A stretch of DNA of 20,732 nt from Nitrospira_G sp035457545. GTDB lineage: Bacteria; Nitrospirota; Nitrospiria; Nitrospirales; Nitrospiraceae. The translations under genes were made by a program, and so were the position numbers. Below the pieces are notes generated by a model. That model did not search any database. It was not told the origin of the DNA and saw only the letters and a program-made list of their open reading frames with translations. Position 1 is the first letter of the stretch, and every line of letters begins with the position of its first letter. Shown here one piece after another: positions 15,252 to 20,732 of the stretch. Location: NCBI GenBank assembly GCA_035457545.1, contig DATIBM010000089.1, forward strand, positions 1 through 20,732, in the 5' to 3' direction.

Positions 15252-15279
15252 GACTTGTCGGGCAAGACCCCGACAAGTC
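15252..15279. other. Strong 11-bp perfect hairpin between His-rich protein B and the barrel gene
   Basis: GACTTGTCGGG (15252-15262), loop caagac (15263-15268), CCCGACAAGTC (15269-15279). It is the strongest perfect stem noticed in the window. No T tract follows, so a rho-independent terminator is doubtful. An upstream acaagt (15234-15239) could compete for the left arm. It lies 51 bp after one stop codon and 90 bp before the next start. Confidence 0.65.
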
Positions 15280-15368
15280 CCTGCTGCTTCACACCAAGCT
15301 CGTTCTGTCACAGCGGATCGTCGCGAAGGCGCGAATCTGCCCGCTTGAAGAGAAGATTTGGAGGGGGA

Positions 15369-16391
15369 ATGGTGACGACTGCTCGAAAATTCTTCATGAT
15401 CGGTACCACTCTGGCGCTGTTGTGGGTCAATGCTGGAAGTCACGTGCAGGCCTCGTGCGGGGCCGTCAGTTGCTTTGTCACGATCGGATCGCAGCAACAG
15501 GTGCCTCAGCATGGACTGCTCACGGCGAACTTCATTTACAGCTACACTCCCATGACCCTGCCATCGGGGTCGAACGGCATCATTGCGGAGGCGGATCAAG
15601 AGAACCGCCGCATCATTCCGAATCACCATCGGGAGCTCCATACGATCACCAACACCTATACCCTTGATATGAACTATGGCATCACGGACAGACTCGGCGT
15701 GCAGGTCACGTTGCCCTGGATGAACCGGCACCATGAGCACTTCCATCGCCATGGCGGAGGAGACGCCGAACTCCATCAATGGGTCGGGCAAGGCATCGGC
15801 GATCTCCGTGTCACCACCAAGTACAATGTGTTGCCGACCCTGCGGAGCATGCTGATCGTCGGGTTGGGCGTGGAGCTGCCCACGGGCGGCACGGACACGC
15901 GCGACAATTTGGGGCAAAAGCTCGAGCCCTCCGGACAACTGGGGCGCGGCAACGTCGGGCTCATTCCGTCTTTGTATCAGACCTATGAACTGATTCCACA
16001 CCGGCTGAATCAATTCACCTTTGCAAGCTACCGGCACACGTTCAAGAACAACGACGGCTACCAGTTCGGAGACGAGTTTATCGTGAACGCGGGTCTCAAC
16101 CTGGTGACGTTTCCCTGGCTCGTGTTCACCGGACAGGTGAATTATCGCTATATGGTCCACGACACGATGAGCGCCAGCCTTGGAACCGAGCCGATCATGG
16201 ACCGGCCGGTGCCCAATACCGGTTCGTCCTGGTTCGGGGTGTCGCCGGGGGTGCTCGTTAACCTCGGCGAGAGTTGGCAAGCCTATTTCTTTGCCCAGGT
16301 CCCGGTGGTGCGCGACGCGAACAACAACCTGGCTCAAGGCACCAGCTACACCTTCGGCATCACGCGTTACTTTTCCTTCGCCAGTTCCTGA
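15369..16391 (+). CDS. Predicted outer-membrane beta-barrel protein (transporter/MetA-like), His-rich loop
   Basis: The 340-residue secreted protein has a signal peptide (about 1-28, likely cleaved after HVQA) and a mature start with C30 and C35 (SCGAVSC). The rest alternates amphipathic strands and turns typical of outer-membrane barrels. It ends in an aromatic strand (ITRYFSFASS). Regions such as NYGITDRLGVQVTLPW and ELPTGGTDTRDN resemble proteins annotated as transporters of the Phenol_MetA_deg type. One loop is strikingly His-rich (H121, H122, H124, H126, H128). A GGAGGGGG lies just before the ATG at 15369, deciding the start. It may be a metal-related outer-membrane component of the upstream cassette; substrate unknown. 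Confidence 0.75.
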   Translation: MVTTARKFFMIGTTLALLWVNAGSHVQASCGAVSCFVTIGSQQQVPQHGLLTANFIYSYTPMTLPSGSNGIIAEADQENRRIIPNHHRELHTITNTYTLDMNYGITDRLGVQVTLPWMNRHHEHFHRHGGGDAELHQWVGQGIGDLRVTTKYNVLPTLRSMLIVGLGVELPTGGTDTRDNLGQKLEPSGQLGRGNVGLIPSLYQTYELIPHRLNQFTFASYRHTFKNNDGYQFGDEFIVNAGLNLVTFPWLVFTGQVNYRYMVHDTMSASLGTEPIMDRPVPNTGSSWFGVSPGVLVNLGESWQAYFFAQVPVVRDANNNLAQGTSYTFGITRYFSFASS

Positions 16392-16418
16392 GCGATCGGG
16401 AGGAATGCCCTGCCGGCG

Positions 16419-16447
16419 TTGATTTAGCGGCGGCCCGTGCCTATAGT
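16419..16447 (+). promoter_or_regulatory. Candidate sigma70-type promoter of the TPR gene
   Basis: TTGATT (16419-16424), a 17-bp spacer, TATAGT (16442-16447). Transcription would begin near 16454, about 36 bases before the ATG at 16490. Good -10 and spacing, moderate -35. Confidence 0.5.
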
Positions 16448-16489
16448 CCCTTGTATGGTGCCTAACGGTCGGGGTGAGGGGGCTGTTGC

Positions 16490-17581
16490 ATGAGCGGCGC
16501 CGAGACGAGCGTCGGGTGGAGGCAGTTTCTGTCGAGACGCGTCGCAGAATTGGCTGCCTCGACCCTGGCCCTCCTGTTGATCATTTCGATGGGCTTCGAA
16601 CCGATCCAGGCAGCACAACCGGACGCGGCGAGGCGAGCCTATGACCATGGGCTGCAACTTGTGAAGGAGCGGCAGATCGACGGGGCGATCGAGGCCTTCA
16701 CCAGGGCGACGGAGGCGGACCCTCGGTTTGCGGAGGCCCACTACCAATTGGGACTGGCGTTGCTCACGGGAAAGAGGCAGCGGCAGGAGGCGGCGGATGC
16801 GTTCCGCCGGGCGCTGGTTGCTTCTCCCAAACATGTCGAGGCGCAATATGAGCTGGCCATCTTGGCTTTGCAGGACGGCCAGACGCGCGAGGCCGAGCAG
16901 GGGTTGATCCGGGTCATCGAGCTGGCACCCAAACATGAGCAGGCCTATTTGGAACTCGGCCGGCTCTACGAGCGCCGGCCCGCGGTCGAGCAGGCGGTCA
17001 AGACCTATCGGGCCCTCCTCGCCGTTGATCGAGACCATCCGGAAGCCCTCTACCGGCTGGCCGGCCTTGCAGATGCCGCCGGCGATGGAGCCGGCGCCAA
17101 GCTGTACCTGGACCGGCTGTTGAGAGCCCGCCCGAAACATGCCGATGGCTGGTACCTCAAAGGCCGCCTTGCCGAAAGGAACAACGACCTGGTGGAAGCG
17201 GCCTACGCCTATCGGCAGGCCATCCAAGCCAAACCGGGATTCATCGATGCGCGGTACAACCTGGCCTTTATCCTGCGGAGCCAGGGGCAGACGGCGGAGG
17301 CGGCCAAGGAATTGTCCGACATCATCAGGCTGAAGCCGGAACATGCCGATGCCCATATGAATCTCGGCTTGGCCTATACGAGTCTCAACCGTCTCGACGA
17401 AGCCGAGCGGGAATATGAGGCGGCGGTGAGCTTCAACCCCGACCTGGCCGAAGCCCACTACAATTTCGGCGTGTTTTTGGAACTGCACCGCAAGGACATG
17501 GTCCGCGCCCTCGCGCAATATCGAAAATATCGCGAATTGGGGGGGCGGGATGATCGGGTGGAGCGCATCCTGGGCTATTAA
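16490..17581 (+). CDS. TPR-repeat protein with N-terminal membrane/signal segment
   Basis: The 363-residue protein is made almost entirely of tetratricopeptide repeats. A hydrophobic segment (about 20-38) followed by a possible cleavage site near IQAAQ places the rest in the periplasm, anchored or free. About nine consecutive 34-residue units run from residue 47 to 350, each with the typical A--Y--G/A pattern and a terminal Pro (for example ARYNLAFILRSQGQTAEAAK). Such proteins are scaffolds for complexes; no partner is indicated. A purine-rich gtgaggggg precedes the ATG. It converges with the lipoprotein gene, leaving 6 bp between stop codons. Confidence 0.85.
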   Translation: MSGAETSVGWRQFLSRRVAELAASTLALLLIISMGFEPIQAAQPDAARRAYDHGLQLVKERQIDGAIEAFTRATEADPRFAEAHYQLGLALLTGKRQRQEAADAFRRALVASPKHVEAQYELAILALQDGQTREAEQGLIRVIELAPKHEQAYLELGRLYERRPAVEQAVKTYRALLAVDRDHPEALYRLAGLADAAGDGAGAKLYLDRLLRARPKHADGWYLKGRLAERNNDLVEAAYAYRQAIQAKPGFIDARYNLAFILRSQGQTAEAAKELSDIIRLKPEHADAHMNLGLAYTSLNRLDEAEREYEAAVSFNPDLAEAHYNFGVFLELHRKDMVRALAQYRKYRELGGRDDRVERILGY

Positions 17582-17587
17582 CCGTCG

Positions 17588-18124
17588 CTACCACCAGGGA
17601 TAGCGGCCATAGGGTCCCCAATAATAGTAATAGCCAGGATAGACCGGCCGGTAGAGGTAACGGGTCTCCGTCGGCGGGCTCCAGACGTGGAGCTGTTTGA
17701 TGGTGAGGATGGGATAGACATAGTCGATCTCATCGAGCGGGAGCGTGGCGCTGCCGGTGACTTCGCCGACGACGGTCACGCGCGCGCCGGGCGGCAGCGC
17801 CGCCGGGTCCATCGGCTTCGTTTCCATCGCGAAAAACCGGCCTTCTGGCGCCATGCGATCCGTCGCAGGTTCCTGATTGTCTCCCAGGGGAAGCTGCAAG
17901 ACCTCGACCCTGGTTCCTGTCTTGAGACGCTTGGCGGCAAGCACTTCCCCACCGAACATGACGACCCGTCTACGATAATGTTCGGGCGCCTCGAGGAGTT
18001 GGGGAAAGGCGACGCTCCGGTCGATCTGCTCGGTTTGCGTGATCTCCAAACTCGAGGGAGATTTCGTACAGCCAGCGGCGGCGAGCCACGCCGGCAGGAC
18101 GGCGATCAGCAGCCATCGGGTCAT
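17588..18124 (-). CDS. Slp-like outer-membrane lipoprotein
   Basis: The 178-residue predicted lipoprotein has signal peptide MTRWLLIAVLPAWLAAAGC, with C19 as the lipidated cysteine in a good lipobox (LAAAGC). The mature part resembles the Slp family (starvation-inducible lipoproteins): FPQLLEAPEHYRRRVVMFGG, then EGRFFAMET and GARVTVVGEVTG. The protein ends in an unusual aromatic tail (YPGYYYYWGPYGRYPWW). The ATG at 18124 is chosen because it starts the signal peptide; a longer frame upstream encodes no signal. A perfect TATAAT only 6 bp before the ATG suggests a leaderless message. It is divergent from the DsbA-like gene and convergent with the TPR gene. Confidence 0.85.
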   Translation of the reverse strand: MTRWLLIAVLPAWLAAAGCTKSPSSLEITQTEQIDRSVAFPQLLEAPEHYRRRVVMFGGEVLAAKRLKTGTRVEVLQLPLGDNQEPATDRMAPEGRFFAMETKPMDPAALPPGARVTVVGEVTGSATLPLDEIDYVYPILTIKQLHVWSPPTETRYLYRPVYPGYYYYWGPYGRYPWW

Positions 18125-18130
18125 GCCGGG

Positions 18131-18136
18131 ATTATA
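18131..18136 (-). promoter_or_regulatory. Consensus -10 of the Slp-like gene, leaderless arrangement
   Basis: TATAAT on the minus strand, followed by cccggc and then the ATG. A start 6-8 bp after the -10 would put the first transcribed base at the ATG. No TTGACA-like -35 is found at 16-18 bp; the -35 position falls in an inverted repeat. Confidence 0.5.
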
Positions 18137-18138
18137 GC

Positions 18139-18156
18139 AAGGGCATGGCCGCCCTT
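18139..18156. promoter_or_regulatory. Inverted repeat between divergent -10 boxes, candidate operator
   Basis: AAGGGC (18139-18144) and GCCCTT (18151-18156), a perfect 6-bp dyad with a 6-bp centre. It lies between the opposed TATAAT boxes and covers the -35 positions of both, as expected of an activator or shared repressor site. No regulator family can be named. Confidence 0.4.
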
Positions 18157-18163
18157 CATCGAC

Positions 18164-18169
18164 TATAAT
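18164..18169 (+). promoter_or_regulatory. Consensus -10 of the DsbA-like gene
   Basis: TATAAT, about 48 bases upstream of the GTG start at 18217; predicted transcript start near 18176. There is no recognisable -35. Two palindromic TCCGGA sites (18183-18188, 18194-18199), exactly 11 bp apart, lie in the early transcribed region. Confidence 0.5.
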
Positions 18170-18216
18170 AATGAAGCACGTGTCCGGAGCGGGTCCGGAA
18201 CAGAAAGGAGAGCCCT

Positions 18217-18876
18217 GTGAATCGTGGTGGACAGATCTGGAAGGTGGTCGCGCTGGCATGGCTGGCCGGTCTGTGGTCCGTTTCCGCCGGACCGGCAGTC
18301 GCCGCGCCGGAGAAGGCCGACAAGGTGGAGTTGAAGGGCAAGTACGAACTGCTTAATGAGCCCTCCACGCACGTGAAGGGCAAGGTGAAGCTGGTCGAGT
18401 TCGCCGATTTCTACTGTCCCCATTGTCATCACTTCGAGGAGGCCGGGCTGCCGGTCCTGAAAAAGGAGTTCGGCGATAGGTTGGAAGCGACGATGGTGGG
18501 ATTCCCGGTCTTCCGGCAGATGTTGCCGACCCCGTTCGAGATGTATGAGCAGGCCAAGACGATGGGGAAAGGCGAGGAAATGAAGAAAGTCCTCTTCCGA
18601 ACCATCCACACCGACAAGGTCAAGTTCCTGGATAAGTCGCTCCGCGCCGTGCTGATCAAGGAAGTCGGGCTGGACCCCGTGGCCTTCGAGCAGGGCTTGG
18701 AGAGCGGCAAACCCATCAAGGCGCTCGAAGAGGGAAAGCGGTGGGGCGAGCGCATCAATTTGCAACAGACTCCCACGTTGTTGCTTGACGGGAACATCAA
18801 AGTCACCGACATCAATCCTGAGAACGTGAAGCTCGTCATTCAGAGCATTCTCGACCAGGATGCGAGGAAGAAGTGA
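18217..18876 (+). CDS. DsbA-like periplasmic thiol-disulfide oxidoreductase
   Basis: Secreted thioredoxin-fold protein of the DsbA type, expected to form or isomerise disulfides in the periplasm. The 219-residue product has a signal peptide (about 1-30, ending AVAA) and the active site FADFYCPHC with C67 and C70 (CPHC is the classical DsbA dipeptide). A helical insertion follows, then the cis-proline loop QQTPTLLLDG. The GTG at 18217 is chosen because AAGGAGAG sits six bases upstream and it opens the signal peptide. The stop codon overlaps the first unit of a 7-bp tandem repeat. The copper ATPase gene follows 96 bp downstream, so thiol and copper handling may be linked. Confidence 0.92.
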   Translation: MNRGGQIWKVVALAWLAGLWSVSAGPAVAAPEKADKVELKGKYELLNEPSTHVKGKVKLVEFADFYCPHCHHFEEAGLPVLKKEFGDRLEATMVGFPVFRQMLPTPFEMYEQAKTMGKGEEMKKVLFRTIHTDKVKFLDKSLRAVLIKEVGLDPVAFEQGLESGKPIKALEEGKRWGERINLQQTPTLLLDGNIKVTDINPENVKLVIQSILDQDARKK

Positions 18877-18921
18877 GAAGTAAAAAGTAAAAAGTGAGGA
18901 GTAAGGAGTAAGGAGCGAGGA
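18873..18921. repeat. Tandem 7-bp repeat array of a second sequence class
   Basis: Seven contiguous units: gtgagaa, gtaaaaa, gtaaaaa, gtgagga, gtaagga, gtaagga, gcgagga. It has the same 7-bp period as the nuo-junction arrays but a different consensus (GTRARRA), with no inverted partner. The first unit contains the TGA stop of the DsbA-like gene. Confidence 0.9.
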
Positions 18922-18948
18922 GGCAGCGGAACGTTGCGGCTTCCCGAT

Positions 18949-18969
18949 CACGTTTCACGCTGCACGAGG
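18949..18969. repeat. Short 7-bp repeat just before the copper ATPase
   Basis: Three units: cacgttt, cacgctg, cacgagg. It is a third heptamer class sharing only CACG. The last unit supplies the only purine-rich stretch (gagga) before the ATG at 18973. Confidence 0.5.
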
Positions 18970-18972
18970 ACT

Positions 18973-20732
18973 ATGGCTCGCGATCCCATCTGCGGCATGA
19001 CGGTCGATCCGGCCCAAGCGGCCGGTCAGCAGGAGTATCAGGGCACGACCTACTATTTTTGCAGCCAGCCGTGTCTGCACACCTTTCAAGCAGACCCCGC
19101 TCGCTACGCCAGCGCTTGCTCCATCGGCTCTTCCTCAACTGCACCGGCGTCCCTGATGATGCCGCGCCCGGCCAAAAAGGGCGGGCTCACCATGTTCGAA
19201 CCCCCGGCTGCTCCGGCCGGACCCACCGCGAAAGACCCGGTCTGCGGGATGACGGTCGTGCAGGCTTCGGCGGCAGCCACCCTCCTGCACGAAGGGACGA
19301 CCTATTATTATTATTTTTGCTGCACCGGCTGCCGCGACAAGTTCCAGGCCGATCCCGACCGGTACCTCCACCCGGAGCGGGCCAAGCCCGCCGCTCCTGC
19401 GACGGGAACCGCGCAACGCTATGTCTGTCCGATGTGTCCCGAGGTCGAATCGAAAGAGCCGGCCCCCTGCCCGAAATGCGGGATGGCGCTCGAACCGGCG
19501 ACCGTGCAACCGTTGACCGGCACGGAGTACGTCTGCCCGATGCATCCGGAGGTGCGGCAGGCCGAGCCGGGCTCCTGCCCGATCTGCGGGATGGCGCTGG
19601 AGGCCAGGACGGTCACCAAACAGGAAGAAGACAACCCCGAGCTGAGGCTGATGAGCCGGCGATTCTGGCTCTGCCTGCCGTTGGCCTGTATCGTGTTGGT
19701 CACGGCGATGTCGGACATGATTCCCGGGCAGCCCTTGCAACAGATCGCCTCCCGGACGCAACTCAACTGGCTGGAGTTCGTGCTCGCCACGCCGGTGGTC
19801 CTCTGGGGAGGCTGGCCGTTCTTCGAACGGGGTTGGCATTCGCTCACCTCGGGCCATTTCAACATGTTCACGCTGATCGCGATGGGGACGGGCGCGGCCT
19901 ACGGCTATAGTGTCGTCGCGACGCTGGTCCCAGACTGGCTGCCGGCTTCGTTCAAACATGCCGATGGCGCGGTCGCAGTCTATTTCGAAGCGGCGGCGGT
20001 GATCACCGTCCTGGTGCTTCTGGGACAGGTGCTCGAACTGCGCGCCCGAAGTCAAACCAGCAGCGCCATCCGTTCGCTGTTGCAACTGGCTCCGTCCATC
20101 GCCCACCGTCTCCGGGGCAACGGTCCGGAGGAAGAGGACGTGTCGCTGGAGCTGGTCCATCCGGGCGACCGGTTGCGCGTGAGGCCCGGCGAGCACGTTC
20201 CCGTAGATGGGCTCGTCATCGAGGGAAGCAGCGCGGTCGATGAATCGATGCTGACCGGTGAATCGCTGCCGGTGGAGAAGGCGGCCGGCTCACGGGTGAC
20301 GGCCGGCACGCTCAATGGGACCGGCTCGTTCGTGATGAAGGCAGAAAAAGTCGGCTCGGAGACGCTGCTTGCCCGTATCGTGGCGATGGTCAGCGAGGCG
20401 CAACGGAGCCGGGCGCCGATTCAACGTCTGGCCGATGTGGTCTCGGGCTACTTCGTTCCGGCCGTGGTGGCGGTTGCGCTGATGGCCGGGCTGGCCTGGT
20501 GGTGGTGGGGGCCGGAACCCCGCATGGCCTATGCGCTGCTGAATGCGGTGGCGGTCTTGATCATTGCCTGTCCCTGCGCGCTCGGGTTGGCCACGCCCAT
20601 GTCCATCATGGTCGGGACCGGCCGGGGAGCGACGGCCGGCGTCCTGGTCAAACATGCGGAGGCGTTGGAGCGGTTGGAGAAGGTCGATACGCTGATTTTC
20701 GACAAGACCGGCACCTTGACCGAAGGGAAGCC
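18973..20732 (+). CDS. copA: Copper-translocating P1B-type ATPase, double YHS and double HMBD (3' end missing)
   Basis: Heavy-metal P-type ATPase, most likely exporting Cu(I) from the cytoplasm. 586 codons are present before the window ends. The N terminus holds two YHS domains (CGMTV at 7-11 with C30/C34, and 91-95 with C117/C120), then two heavy-metal-binding HMBD units: YVCPMCPEV (150-158) with CPKCGM (166-171), and YVCPMHPEV (186-194) with CPICGM (202-207). Core motifs follow: TGES (428-431), the transmembrane CPC (533-535) typical of Cu+ pumps, and the phosphorylation site DKTGT (577-581, D577). The rest of the P and N domains lies beyond the edge. The first HMBD has Cys where His is usual. 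A short purine stretch precedes the ATG. The DsbA-like gene is immediately upstream. Confidence 0.93.
   Translation, partial: MARDPICGMTVDPAQAAGQQEYQGTTYYFCSQPCLHTFQADPARYASACSIGSSSTAPASLMMPRPAKKGGLTMFEPPAAPAGPTAKDPVCGMTVVQASAAATLLHEGTTYYYYFCCTGCRDKFQADPDRYLHPERAKPAAPATGTAQRYVCPMCPEVESKEPAPCPKCGMALEPATVQPLTGTEYVCPMHPEVRQAEPGSCPICGMALEARTVTKQEEDNPELRLMSRRFWLCLPLACIVLVTAMSDMIPGQPLQQIASRTQLNWLEFVLATPVVLWGGWPFFERGWHSLTSGHFNMFTLIAMGTGAAYGYSVVATLVPDWLPASFKHADGAVAVYFEAAAVITVLVLLGQVLELRARSQTSSAIRSLLQLAPSIAHRLRGNGPEEEDVSLELVHPGDRLRVRPGEHVPVDGLVIEGSSAVDESMLTGESLPVEKAAGSRVTAGTLNGTGSFVMKAEKVGSETLLARIVAMVSEAQRSRAPIQRLADVVSGYFVPAVVAVALMAGLAWWWWGPEPRMAYALLNAVAVLIIACPCALGLATPMSIMVGTGRGATAGVLVKHAEALERLEKVDTLIFDKTGTLTEGK

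Noticed and set aside
15252..15279. Rho-independent terminator
   Set aside because: The stem is excellent but no T run follows on either strand, so it is reported as a hairpin of unknown role.
15198..16337. 379-codon minus-strand frame opposite the barrel gene
   Set aside because: The plus-strand frame has a signal peptide, strong ribosome-binding site and barrel character; the minus frame has none.
19059..19910. 283-codon alternative plus-strand frame within the copper ATPase
   Set aside because: The ATPase frame from 18973 is intact with all motifs; this frame is out of register and Arg/Gly/Pro-rich.
1..20732. tRNA, rRNA or known riboswitch
   Set aside because: No cloverleaf, conserved rRNA stretch or recognised riboswitch core was noticed by eye; a covariance-model scan would settle it.

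Overview
The window is about 20.7 kb of fairly GC-rich bacterial chromosome with dense, ordinary gene packing. It has diderm features: a TlpA/DsbA periplasmic thiol system, a lipoprotein and a predicted outer-membrane barrel. A complete NADH-type complex I start (nuoA-B-CD-E-F-G), SecA with a zinc tail, a YHS/HMBD copper ATPase and abundant intergenic 7-bp repeats together suggest a Nitrospira-like member of Nitrospirota. That placement is an inference from protein character; no rRNA or other taxonomic marker is present.

Left third (1-7447, all on the minus strand). This is a complex I operon, read right to left: a MidA/NDUFAF7-family methyltransferase, then nuoA, nuoB, a fused nuoCD, nuoE, nuoF and the 5' part of nuoG, which runs off the left edge. 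In human mitochondria NDUFAF7 methylates an arginine of the NuoD homologue, and that arginine is present here (R246 of NuoCD), so the first gene may modify a product of the fourth. All five junctions from nuoA-nuoB to nuoF-nuoG carry a pair of oppositely oriented 7-bp repeat arrays (GTCANNN on the left, TGACNNN on the right). They can fold as hairpins, and in places they run into start codons.

Middle (7448-13673). A 396-bp promoter region leads to a two-gene plus-strand unit: a GT39-type membrane glycosyltransferase and a GT2 polyprenyl-phosphate-type glycosyltransferase. A 556-bp gap without a convincing gene follows; it holds two diverged 38-bp direct repeats. secA lies beyond it on the minus strand.

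Right third (13674-20732, mostly plus strand). This is an envelope redox and metal-handling neighbourhood. Two small paralogous His-rich membrane-anchored proteins, sharing the motifs YPATVPH and LCSWLCAAGQ, flank a TlpA-like thioredoxin. A beta-barrel protein with a His cluster, a nine-repeat TPR protein, an oppositely oriented Slp-like lipoprotein, a DsbA-like thiol oxidoreductase and the first 586 codons of a CopA-type copper ATPase follow. The ATPase has two YHS and two HMBD metal-binding domains. The His-rich/TlpA/His-rich cassette is the best candidate for an undescribed system, possibly copper or thiol handling during cytochrome or cuproenzyme assembly; that function is inference.
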